NCBI GenBank assembly: GCA_023053685.1
Contig: JALIGW010000057.1
Span: 1,228,710 to 1,292,709, forward strand
Origin: Diadophis punctatus similis
Taxonomy: Eukaryota; Chordata; Lepidosauria; Squamata; Dipsadidae
DNA length: 64,000 nucleotides
Direction of reading: 5' to 3'
The translations under genes and the position numbers were made by a program. Under the pieces are notes generated by a model that saw only the letters and a list, made by a program, of their open reading frames with translations, made no database searches and had not been told where the DNA came from. Shown here one piece after another: positions 30,881-41,462 of the stretch. Position 1 is the stretch's first letter. Every line of letters begins with the position of its first letter.

Positions 30881-31192
30881 TCATCCATTTCCTTTTAATT
30901 TCTCGACTATTTCATTTTTGTATATGTATTTCCTCCACCCCCATCTCCTTAACTTCTTTCTCTTCTTTCTTTTAGCTTTATACCAATAGGTTCTCTTTTC
31001 CCACGCTCCTTTCATTCCTCTTAGATTTACTTTCTGTATATATCTAATTTTCTCCATTCCTTTTTTAATTTTATGGATCTCAAAATCCTTATCATCAATC
31101 TGAACATAGTCGTTTTTAATATCTTTATCTCTGTTATCACTGTTAAACCCAGTGGAATCATTATCAGTTTTAACATAATCATTAATCAGCAT
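30881..31192 (-). CDS. Unrecognised basic ORF
   Basis: 103 codons on minus, also open some way upstream, ending in a very basic segment (YWYKAKRKKRKKLRRWGWRK). No family recognised. It might be the 3' part of an L1-type ORF1 whose 5' part is the short frame near 46475-46610 on minus, with the CR1 inserted between. Confidence 0.3.
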   Translation of the reverse strand: MLINDYVKTDNDSTGFNSDNRDKDIKNDYVQIDDKDFEIHKIKKGMEKIRYIQKVNLRGMKGAWEKRTYWYKAKRKKRKKLRRWGWRKYIYKNEIVEKLKGNG

Positions 31193-31353
31193 TGCATTTT
31201 CAATATTCTTTCCCTTTTCATCATCATTTATAATATTTTCATCAATCTTCTTTTCTTCTTCTGTTATCTGTTATCTCTGTTATCACAAAGAAGCTTATAC
31301 TGGCAAAGATCAGTGGAGCACGTGTGATCCCCAGCATGTTACAGCAGAGTCAG

Positions 31354-31585
31354 AAGCTTGTAGAGCCTGCTTGTTTTCCCCCATCGGAGCCTGCTTGTTT
31401 TCCCCCCATCAGAGCCTGCTTGTTTTCCCCCATCAGAGCTTGTCTGTTTCCCCCATCAAAGCCTGCTTGTTCCTTCCATCAGAGCTTCTTTGTTTCACCC
31501 ATTGGAGCCTGCTTGTCCTCCCCCCCATTGGAGCTTGCTTGTTTCCCTCATCGGAGCCTGCTTATTTCCTGGACTATAGATTGGG
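31354..31585 (+). repeat. Minisatellite, ~28-bp unit
   Basis: About eight diverged copies of GAGCCTGCTTGTTTTCCCCC plus ATCA or ATCG. It lies in the presumed 5' UTR of the CR1. Confidence 0.85.
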
Positions 31586-32120
31586 ATTGATAGATTGAGA
31601 TTGATCATTGACTGTTTAATTTAACCTAACTGATTGATAGATTGGGAATTTAATTGATTGATAGATTGGGAATGATCATAGGACCATTGATTGTTAGTTG
31701 ATTAAGTGATTTGATTGTTTAATTATAGGGATGCCTACTAGAAAAAATGATAGATTGTTTAGCTAACTAACCCATCTGACTAATAGATTGAGCAACCGAT
31801 AATAGAGTGATTAGCCAACTCACATCTGATTGATAGACTGGGACAACTGATTATAGTAAAATAAAGTAGTAAATAGTAAGTAGAACAAGATAGTAAGAAG
31901 CAAAATAAGTTAAATAGTAAGTAGGATAATTTAGTAAGAAGCAAACAGAATAAGTAAAATAAGATAGTAAGTAGAACAAGTAAGAAAGATTGAGACCACT
32001 TACTGTAGTAGAATAAGATAGTAAATAGTAAGTAGAATAAGTTAGCAAGAAGTAAGTAGAATAAGTAGAATAAGTTAGCAAGCAGTAAGCAGAATAAGTA
32101 AGCAGAATAAGCAATTTGAT
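31586..32120 (+). repeat. Degenerate low-complexity repeats
   Basis: Repeats of the GATTGATAGATTGGGA type, then of the AAGTAGAATAAGTTAGTAAG type. No coding potential. Confidence 0.7.
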
Positions 32121-32260
32121 AGACTAATGGACAATAGGAAACCTTCTAGTAACCACACCCCCACACTCTACACGCTCACAGACAAAGGGAAACTTACTAG
32201 TAACTCCACACTCCCACACTCTGCACTCCTACTCTCACTCCCAACCAAAAAGCCACACAC

Positions 32261-33045
32261 ATGGATCAAGGAACAGACTCCATTGTGACATGCAGAACAT
32301 GCTCTGTGTACACGCTTATGCCCACAGAAAACCATAACTACACATGCACCAAATGCAAACTAATCAAATTACTAGAAAAAAAATTGAAGACCTGGAGAAA
32401 AGCCTAAACACCCTGAAACTCAACCAACAAAACGAGAAACCCCAAACCCCACAAAAAGAACACGCACAAAAAGAACACAAAAATGACCAAGCAACTACCA
32501 CTACAGCTAACCCCTCGGAGGAAGAAAGCAGATGGACACATGTCACCCACAGAAAAAAACACAAACCAAACACAAAACCACTGTCCAAACCAACCCACCC
32601 AGACCCAACCCCACTGGCTCTAAGCAACCAATATCACGGACTTCCAATAGAAGATAATGCACAGACACACAAAAAAGAAACACCAGAAAGAACCCTCAAC
32701 AAAGCAGCACCACCAAACCACTACGACAAAGAAAGAAACTCCCCAAACAACTCCAGGCAAAAAGAAAAGGCGAGTACTGGTAATAGGAGATTCAATCCTC
32801 AGAGAAACCAAACCCGCCATCTGTAGACCAGATAACCAATCCAGAGAGGTATGCTGCCTCCCAGGAGCCAAAATCATAGACGTAGCAGAGAAAGTAACCG
32901 AAATAATAAAACCCACAGACTATTACCCCCTACTATTACTCCATGTAGGAACAAATGACACAAAAAAGAACTTGAAAGCAATACAGAACAACTATGAGCA
33001 ACTAGGCAAGAACGTCAAAAACCTAGGTGCGCAAGTAGTCTTCTC
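32261..33045 (+). pseudogene. CR1 ORF1, 5' part
   Basis: Start at 32261 (MDQGTDSIVTCRTC) with a cysteine-rich finger (CRTC ... CTKC), then a one-base frameshift in an A8 run near 32376, a coiled-coil stretch (KKIEDLEKSLNTLKLNQQ), and a second frameshift near 32755. After it the SGNH esterase starts: VLVIGDSILRE (nucleophile Ser) and LLLHVGTNDTKK (the N and D of the family). L1-A is inserted after VV at 33045. ORF1 esterases are thought to help CR1 RNP membrane or lipid binding. Confidence 0.85.
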
Positions 33046-33344
33046 TTTTTTTTAAAAAAAATAGTTTTTATTAAATTATTTACATTTAAAAAAACATACA
33101 CAAGAAAAAATATATGACAATAACAAATACATTACAAACATAAAAACATAAAAAGCGCATACAGCTATAAAACTTTCAATCTCTATAATTATCTTACGGC
33201 AATTATATATTGGCAATTTACTTCTATATAATTTTCAATTCATTGTCTTATGTATTTGTATAACATGTATTGTACAGTAAATGTTAACAGGTAGTAATAA
33301 ACATATTAATAGTGATTTTAGTAATAGTAACCGTAATAGTAATA

Positions 33345-33424
33345 ATAATAATAATAATAACAATAATAACAATAATAACAATAATAACAATAATAACAAT
33401 AATGATAGTAATAATAATAGTAAT
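33345..33424. repeat. (AAT/AATAAC)n microsatellite
   Basis: AATAATAAC-type repeats in the L1-A 3' UTR. Confidence 0.9.
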
Positions 33425-33457
33425 ACAGAAGAAATGTTCTTTTTAGTATTGTAACAT

Positions 33458-33588
<131 letters not shown>

Positions 33589-33664
33589 TATGTATAATAA
33601 GACTAGTTTTTCCATAAATTTCTTGGTTATACTTATACATGTCTCATTTGATTTATATTTGTAT

Positions 33665-34535
33665 TTATTGTATCAATCGTGTTTGTTTTCGTTTTTTGTA
33701 CCAATTGTAAAATGTGTTCCAGATTTCATAGTAGTCGGAGTCCTCCTTTCCTTTTAATTCCATCGTCAATTTGTCTGCCTCAGCACATTCCAGAATTTTT
33801 CTGATTGCACTACTTTCATCGGGGATATCGCTTTGTTTCCAGTATTGTGCTACCGTTATTCTTGCCGCTGTTAATATGTGTAATGTGATATAATAATATT
33901 TTTTTTCCATTTTCTGATTAACGATTCCCAGCAGAAATGATTCTGGTTTTATGTCTATTTCCTGTTGTGTAATTTCTGTTAGCCAGATTCTGATTGTATT
34001 CCAGAAGCTTTTTATTTTCGGACAGGTCCACCACATATGATAGTAAGATCCTGTTTTGTGTTGGCATTTCCAACAATTTGGTGTTAGGTTTTTATACATT
34101 TTGGCCAATCTCGCCGGGGGGAGGTACCATCTATAAAATAATTTATAATAGTTTTCTTTATACGAAACTGATTTTGTCATTTTATAATTCTGGTTCCAAA
34201 TTTTTTCCCATTGGTTCAACTGTATGTCATGTCCAAAATTTTTGGTCCAACTTATCATATTTCCTTTTATTGTTTCTTTTTGCATCTTGTATTTTAGCAG
34301 AAATTTATATATTTTCGTTATTGCTTTTTGTTCTTGGCCCAATAAAATTTATCCAATTCTAATTTTTCTTTTTGTATTCCATAATTTCTTTTATCACTTT
34401 CTAATCTGTTTTTAATTTGGAAGTATGGCCACCAATCAATTTTGATTCCTTCTTGTTCTAATTTTGCTATAGGTTTCAAGGCTCCCCCTTCCTCTAATAT
34501 TTCTTCGTAGGTGACCATTTTATTCAAATTTGTTG
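33665..34535 (-). pseudogene. L1-A ORF2 C-terminus
   Basis: Frames 33665-34342 and 34318-34535 hold the L1 C-terminal region with the zinc-like motif CWKCQHKTGSYYHMWWTC. A frameshift lies near 34330. The piece is continuous with 34925-35464 once the hAT element at 34544-34924 is removed. Confidence 0.85.
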
Positions 34536-34543
34536 TGTTAGGG

Positions 34544-34924
34544 CAGTGATGGCGAACCTTTTTTGGTTCGCGTGCCAAAAGGGGGGGGAATGCGGGGGAT
34601 CACGTGTGTGCGTGCCCACACTCATAATTCCATGCACCCCCGCACATGCACGCATGACCCCCCTGCTCCCAGCATGCAATGGCACGCCCATTTTTCGCTC
34701 TCCCCAGGCTCCAGAGCCTTTCTAGGAGCCTGGGGAGGGTGAAAACGGCCTTCCCCACCCCCTCTGGAGGCTGGAAACAGCCTGTTTCCCGACTCCCAGT
34801 GGGCCCAGAAGGCCCGAAAATCAGCTGGCTGGTGCACACATGCACGCCGGACCTGAGCTCGTGTGCCCACTGATATGGCTCCGCGTGCCACTTGTGGCAC
34901 CCGTGCCATAGGTTCGCCATCACG
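34544..34924. mobile_element. Non-autonomous hAT element
   Basis: Left CAGTGATGGCGAACC and right GGTTCGCCATCACG (one base shorter) inverted repeats. GTGTTAGGG flanks both sides (34535-34543, 34925-34933), consistent with an 8-bp duplication plus one chance base. 381 bp, no coding. Confidence 0.9.
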
Positions 34925-34933
34925 GTGTTAGGG

Positions 34934-35464
34934 TGTGTGATGGCTTCCATACCAGAAAACCAAGTCGGTATTTTTGTATAGTGCTGTTTTTTAATCTTGA
35001 GCCAAATTCCGAGTAGTGAATCCCTAATTTTATGTCTTCTAAAGTATGAGTGGGTTTTGTGTTTCTCATCCCAGAGGACTCCGTGCCAACCTAAATGTAA
35101 ATCATGACCCTCTAATGTCAATAATCGTCTATTTTTAATCTGTATCCAGTCTTTTAACCATGTTAAGGCAGATGCTTGGTAGTATAATTCGAAATCTGGT
35201 AGTCCAAAGCCCCCCTGATTTCTATTTTCTTGCAAGTATTTTAATTTGATTCTGGGTTTCTTTCCTACCCATATAAATTTGACTAGTATTCTATTTAACT
35301 GTTCAAAGTATTTTTTCTCTAATTTAATTGGTATAGTTTGGAAAAGATACAGAATTTGGGGTAATATTGTCATTTTGATTGCTGCAATTCTGCCAATAAG
35401 GGAAATTTGTAGTTTATTCCATTTCTCTAATTTCTTTTCAATTTGTTTTAATATTTCCATATAG
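34934..35464 (-). pseudogene. L1-A ORF2, region after RT
   Basis: Contains LEKWNKLQISLIGRIAAIKM, FIWVGKKPRIKLKYLQ and GGFGLPDFELYYQASALTWL, the conserved L1 stretch following the reverse transcriptase. It starts exactly where the inverted half ends. Confidence 0.9.
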
Positions 35465-35489
35465 GGATGAGATATATAAAACCACAAGA

Positions 35490-35882
35490 ACTGAACAAAT
35501 ACTACACAAAGAAAGAGAAATTAATGTATTAAAACAAATCCCAAAACAAATAAGAGAAAAGAGAAGGGATCTTCAATATTTTACCAAAAAATTAATAAGA
35601 CAAGAAATACCCTTTAGATGGTTGATTCCGGAAGGAATCCTAATAACATGGAAAGGGAAAAAAATAAGGATAGAAATGATGGAAGAAGCAGACCAATTTA
35701 TTGAAAGATATTTAGAAAAAGATGGAGAGAGTAGCGCGGAGGGAGAGGGACGAAGTCAGGAAGAAAAAGAAATGGTAGAAGATATAGAACGAATGAAAAG
35801 ACAAGAGAGAGAAGGAGATAGGACGACAAAGCCAAAAGAAACAAGAAGTACGAGAGTAACAAGAGCAACGAGTAGACAATAA
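35490..35882 (+). pseudogene. L1-A ORF1 C-terminal domain
   Basis: In the inverted half: IREKRRDLQYFTKKLIRQEI then EGILITWKGKKIRI and EADQFIERYLEK, the C-terminal domain of L1 ORF1p (an RNA chaperone), ending with an Arg/Thr-rich tail at 35882. It is clearly different from the ORF1 at 59309, so two L1 families are present. Confidence 0.8.
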
Positions 35883-35883
35883 A

Positions 35884-37170
35884 ATGCAAAATCAAATCAA
35901 AATATTCTCAGTAAACATAAATGGAATTAACTCACCAATAAAAAGAAGGCAAATATTTAACAGACTACAAAAACAAGGATCAGATATCACATGTATTCAG
36001 GAAGTCCATATAAAAAAGAAGATTATAAATTATTAGAACAACCCAAAATAGGTAAACTCTTTGTATCCCTAGCTGATTCAAAAAAAAGGGGTATAGCATT
36101 ATATATAAAAAGTTGGTTAAGCCCTAAGCAAATATATATAGATATAGATATAGAAGGAAGAATACTTATAGTAGAAGTTACCATTGATAAAACTAAAATA
36201 CTACTCGTGGTCATCTACGCCCCAAATAGTGGACAAAAAGAATACTATGCAACACTATATCAACAAATTATTAAATTAGAGAGAGAAAATATATGCATAA
36301 TTGGAGACTTCAATGCAGTAGTAGATGCTAAAAAAGATTATAAATCGGGAAGTAAGAAAAATTCGGAAAGGAAAATTCTACCAAAATTTTTTTTTGACAT
36401 GGCAAATGAATTTAAAATAAAAGATATATGGAGGGAAAGACACCAGAAACAAAATCAATTTACATACTTCTCAAGCCCACATAAATCTTGGTCCAGGCTC
36501 GATATGATCTGGACCAATATAGAACCAAACATAAAAATAGAAAGTGTAGAAATTGAACCAAACACATGGGCGGACCACAATCCCATATCAACTATAATAA
36601 GAGGGACAAAAAAGGTAAGAAGAAGATGGATGATAAATCAGAAAATAATAAAAGAAAAAGAATTTAAACAATATATGGAGAAAGAATTAACTTTCTTCTT
36701 AAAAGAAAATTGGAATAAAGATACAACTACACAAAATATATGGGATACTATGAAAGCCTATACAAGAGGATTAACTATTGCCTATACTAGTAAAAGAAAT
36801 AAGAACAAAAATAAACAAATCAATGAATTGCAAAATAAGGTAGGGGAATTAGAACGTAAACTGCAAGAGACACCACAAAATGATGAAGTTAAAGAAGAAA
36901 AGGAATTAATTAAACATAAAATAAATTTGATATCACAAGAGGAAATTGCATTAAAAATTAAGACAACTAAACAGAACTACTTCGAACATGCTAACAAACC
37001 AGGCAGATGGTTGGCCTACAAATTAAGAAAAGAAAAGGAAAAAAAAACTATACAACAATTAGAAGATTCAATAGGGAGAATGCAATTTGCAATAGAAAAA
37101 AAAAGGAAATAGCGAGAGAATATTACAGTGAGTTATATAGCAGGGACAACATACAACAAAAAGATATACA
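35884..37170 (+). pseudogene. L1-A ORF2 endonuclease and linker
   Basis: ORF2 starts one base after ORF1 with SVNINGINSPIKRR and CIQEVH. A frameshift lies near 36010. The frame 35991-37112 then has ICIIGDFNAVVDAKKDYK and WADHNPIST, APE-type endonuclease residues, and the L1 linker ending NKPGRWLAYKLRKEK. An L2 tail insertion follows at 37171. Confidence 0.9.
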
Positions 37171-37177
37171 AGACTAT

Positions 37178-37212
<35 letters not shown>

Positions 37213-37800
37213 TTAAAATTTCTATGCCGCCCAACTCCCGGGGGACTCTGGGCGGCTAACAACAGGTATAGAAACATATAATCAATAAAAACAATTTTTA
37301 AAAAAACATGTTAAAATACTATCAATATTTTAAAAAGAACTTTCACTCATACCCCGCCTGCCGGAAGAGCCAAGTTTTTATTGCTTTCCGGAAGGCCAGT
37401 AGGGTGGGGATGGTCCTGATCTCTGGGGGAAACTCTTTCCACAGGGAGGGAGCTCCCACAGAGAAGGCCCTCCCCCTTGGCCCCGCCAACTGACATTGTT
37501 TGGTCGATGGGACCTGGAGGAGGCCGACTCTGTGGGCCCTGACCGGTCGTAGGGAGGTATGCGGCAGGATGCTGTCCCGAAGGTAACCTGGCCCTGAGCC
37601 ATGTAGGGCTTTAAAGGTAACGACCAACACCTTAAATTGGATCCGGAGACTAATGGGCAGCCAATGCAGCTGGCGGAGGATCGGTGTTACGTGGGTGCAT
37701 CTAGGTACACCCACCACAGCTCGCGCAGCTGCATTTTGCACCAATTGCAGTCGCCGGACACTCTTCAAGGGTAGCCCCATGTAGAGCGCATTGCAGTAAT
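37171..37800 (-). mobile_element. L2 LINE copy 5 (3' end)
   Basis: (TTTA)n tail at left, terminal hairpin (about 37226-37257), then on minus the last 145 codons of L2 ORF2 (LKSVRRLQLVQNAAARAVVG ... FRKAIKTWLFRQAGYE) without a stop. Inserted in L1-A ORF2, which continues at 37801. Confidence 0.9.
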
Positions 37801-38858
37801 TTAAAACACTCTAACATTGTACAAATATCAGACGCTATAAAAGACAGGATGGATGAAGAAATAACACTTACAGAGATAGAAAAAGCAATCAAGAATAAAA
37901 AAAACAATAAAACTCCAGGACCTGATGGAATCCCAGCAGAATATTATAAAGAACTACAAACAATTTTGAAAAATATTCTATTAACAACATATAATGAAGT
38001 GTTAACTAAAGGAGTAATTCCAGACTCATGGACAGAAGCATTGATAATAATCCCAAAAGACGCCACTATGAAACGTAAGATCCAGAACTACAGGCCAATC
38101 TCGCTGTTAAACTCTGATTATAAAATTTTCGCTTCAATAATGGCTGAAAGAATGAAAAAAACACTTACTGAAATCATACACCCAGACCAAAACGGTTTCT
38201 TACCAAACAGATATATTAAAAACAACATAAGAACAGTCTTAAACATTCTAGAATATTATGAGACACACCCAGGGGAATCCGTGGCACTCATATTTTTAGA
38301 TGCCCAAAAAGCATTTGATAATTTAAATTGGGATTTTATATTAAACCAACTAAATAAAATGAATTTCGGAGAAAAATATATAAGAACAATTAAAACAATA
38401 TACTCAAAGCAAACTGCCAAAATTCTTATCAATGGAGAAATGACTGATAGTTTCAATATAGAAAAAGGAGTCAGACAAGGCTGTCCATTGTCCCCCCTAC
38501 TATTTATATTATCATTAGAATCATTATTACAGAAGGTAAGTGAAAACAAGGAAATAAAAGGACTCAAGATTAAAGAACAAGAATACAAACTCCAGGCATT
38601 CGCTGATGATTTGGTCTTTAATATAGAAGAACCATTAGAAGTAGGACCAATTCTATTAAAAGAAATAAACGAATTTGGAAAAGTAGCCGGTCTAAAAATT
38701 AATAAACAGAAAACTAAAATAATATCTAAAAATCTGACAGATATACAAAACAAAGAATTAGAAGAGAAATTGGAATTGCAAATTGTAAAGAAAATAAAAT
38801 ATTTAGGAATAAATTTATCAGCGAAATGCACCACAATAAAAGAAGAAAACTATATGGG
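37801..38858 (+). pseudogene. L1-A ORF2 reverse transcriptase
   Basis: About 350 codons: KTPGPDGIPAEYYKEL, NYRPISLLNSDYKIFASIMA, LIFLDAQKAFDNLNWDFI (block A), GVRQGCPLSPLLFILSLE, and the active site LQAFADDLVFNI at about 38590-38625, then LGINLSAKCTTIKEENY at the inversion point. No stop is visible in the RT itself. Confidence 0.9.
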
Positions 38859-38879
38859 GAAAAAAATAGTAGTCTTCTC

Positions 38880-39108
38880 ATCCATACTACCAACAAGAGG
38901 ACAACACCCAGCAAGAGAACAAAGAATCCTACAAGTAAACCACTGGCTAAAGGGTTGGTGTCGCCAAAAAAACTTTGGATTTCTGGACCACGGACTGTAC
39001 TACCTCCAAGATGGACTTTTGGCAAGGGATGGGTTACATCTCACAAAGACTGGGAAGAATGTCTTCGGAAAAAGTCTGGCCCAACTTGTCAGGAGGGCTT
39101 TAAACTAA
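38880..39108 (+). pseudogene. CR1 ORF1, 3' part (end of esterase)
   Basis: The frame resumes (ILPTRGQHPAREQRILQVN) and contains the catalytic DGLHLTKTGK (Asp-x-x-His) of the SGNH esterase, ending RRALN and a stop at 39106-39108. Confidence 0.9.
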
Positions 39109-40440
39109 AATCGCAAGGGGAGGGTGACCAATCTACAGGATCCCCGGGACCCAACTCCAAGAATGGACCTCAAGCAAACAAAACAAACAACGAACCAAAA
39201 AGGGATGGGGAAGAAAACAAACTCAAACGCCAAACAAGAGACAAAGAAAGAACACCCACAATCAGGCACAAAGAACTCAAATGCCTCTATACAAATGCAC
39301 AAAGCCTAGGGAATAAACAGGGTGAACTTGAAATGTTAATGCACGAAGGTACACATGACATAGTTGGAATAACAGAAACTTGGTGGGACGAATCACATGA
39401 TTGGAACACACAGATAAAAGGATACAAACTCTTCAAAAAAACCAGATCACACAAAAAAGGAGGTGGAGTTGCACTGTATATAAAGGACCACTATGTAGCT
39501 ACAGAGCTACAAGTAACCAAGGAAGAAAACCCATTAGAATGCATATGGGTCAACATAAAAGAAAAAAAGAACAACACAACAATAGGAGTTTACTACAGAC
39601 CACCAAACCAAACAGAAACAATGGACACCCTTTTTACCAACCAGCTAAAGAACATATGCAAGAAAAACAACATTGTAATAATGGGAGACTTCAACTACCC
39701 GGATATCAACTGGAAAACCAACTCAACACCAAGTGAGAAATCTAACAGATTCCTAACCAGCCTAGCTGACAACTTCATTGTCCAAAAAGTGGAGGAGGGA
39801 ACTAGAGGGGCAGCCATATTGGATTTAATACTTACAAACAGAGAAGAAACAATAGAAGGAGTCGAAGCTGCAGGAACACTGGGCGAGAGTGACCACGTAA
39901 TACTAAAATTCACCATAACGCAAACACAAATAACTGAACATAACGACACCTATATCCCAGACTTTAAAAAAGCCGACTTCAATAAACTCAGAGAAAACTT
40001 GGGGAAGATCTCTTGGATGAAAGTACTAAAGGGTAAAACAACTCAAGAAGCCTGGGAGATCCTGAAAAACACGATCATAAAAGTCCAGAACACCACAATA
40101 CCAACAAGGAAGAAAAACAAGAAATCCAAAAGGAAACCAGCATGGCTAAACAAAGACCTCACCGATAAACTGAATGGAAAAAAAGATAAATACAAAAAAT
40201 GGAAAGAGGGGCACATAACCAAGGCAGAGTACCAACAGACAGCCAGAATCTGTAAAGAAACAATCAGGACAGCAAAGGCCCAGAACGAACAAAGACTCGC
40301 AACAAAAGTCAAAGACAACAACAAAAGCTTCTTCCAACACATTAACAACAAGAAAAAAAATCAAAGAAACAGTTGGTCCACTAAAGAGAGAAGACTGCAA
40401 AGAAGTAACAGACAACACAGACAACACAGACAAAGCAGAA
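39109..40440 (+). pseudogene. CR1 ORF2 endonuclease and linker
   Basis: Endonuclease from KCLYTNAQSLGNKQGELEML (about 39277), with IVGITETWWDESHDWN, GGGVALYIKDHY, IVIMGDFNYPDINW and LGESDHVILKF, then the linker (RKPAWLNKDL). A frameshift near 40360 in an A-run puts the last part (TVGPLKREDCKEV) in another frame. The frame is cut at 40440 (DKAE) by L2-4 and resumes at 44798 (LNTFFASVFTQKET). Confidence 0.9.
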
Positions 40441-41460
40441 CTTCCGGGGTGGAGCCACGACGGGAGGGCGAGGGAGAGAGCAACTCCGCTCTCCCAAATT
40501 TGAAACTGACCGAATTGCGGTGGTTTTAGCTTAAAATATAACACCTTTAAATGTGCGGAGGAACGAGGAGACCACAGGGAACAACAAGACGAAAGGTAAT
40601 CGTCGTTCTGTAAGGATTGAGGTCTCGGAAGCTCTGAAAGCGCTGAAGTTGTGAGACGCCGAATTCAAACAGAGACGCCATTTTCGCTCCATTTCCGTCA
40701 TGAGATTGCAAATGATGATAAAATAACTGCAACTAACTGTAAATATTTATTGGAATATCTACAACATCTACAAATCTCTGGAGGAGTGGGATTTTTCTTT
40801 AAGACCCAAAGCTCTTTTAAAACCCGAAGCTTTGGAGCCTGATCAAACTAGCTGGACGCTTAGGAGTCTTCTACCGCTTTCAACTTTAACTCTTGCCACT
40901 TCGTCCTCCTCTTGTTTCTAACACCGCAGCATTTCGCTGCCATTATTGCGAGCCTTATGTGTGTCTGACGCTACCTCCCACCTCCCCACCTTCTTCGTAC
41001 GATCTTGCTGATAGATTCAATTGCGGCCGTCACCATTGCTGCGATTATTGCAGCTTTCAGCAAGGGGGGAAAGCGGGATAAGAAGAGGAATAAGTCTCTT
41101 TATATGCCAGCTCGTAGCGGACTATCTCTGGGAAATAGACCGGTAATGTGCCGATACCATCGATACCACCTCCGCAGGGGGAGTCATTGTCTCTTCCGAG
41201 GCTCTCCAGTACACCATAGAGGGCCCTGGGCTAAACAGCACCATGAAGTAGAGCGATGGACTGCTGAGTATAGCCCTGGCAGGGCAGTGGACATTCCTTC
41301 CCTTGAGAACTATCATTGGATGTGGTGCAGACACCATAGGGAAGGGACAATTTCTAACAGGACTGGAGACTCCCTTTGGACATTTTGAACTCACCCCGGA
41401 AGGAGTGTGTTGGTGTGATTGTATTATATGATTGGGGGGGGGGGATGAATGTGTAGATTG
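40441..41460 (+). other. L2-4 5' UTR
   Basis: Moderately GC-rich leader without a long frame. Its start carries ACTTCCGG, an ETS-factor-like site often found at the start of TATA-less promoters; that role is inference. Confidence 0.5.
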
Positions 41461-41462
41461 GA

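Noticed and set aside
31354..31585. Regularly spaced repeats resembling a CRISPR array
   Set aside because: Units are diverged, contiguous without unique spacers, and the genome is eukaryotic.
34600..35487. 295-codon frame on minus as one gene
   Set aside because: The frame runs by chance from L1 ORF2 into the hAT element; only 34934-35464 is L1 coding.
38826..39108. Start of a 567-codon protein at 38826
   Set aside because: The first part is L1-A tail and the alternative frame of CR1 ORF1; the real homology in that frame begins with the CR1 endonuclease near 39277.
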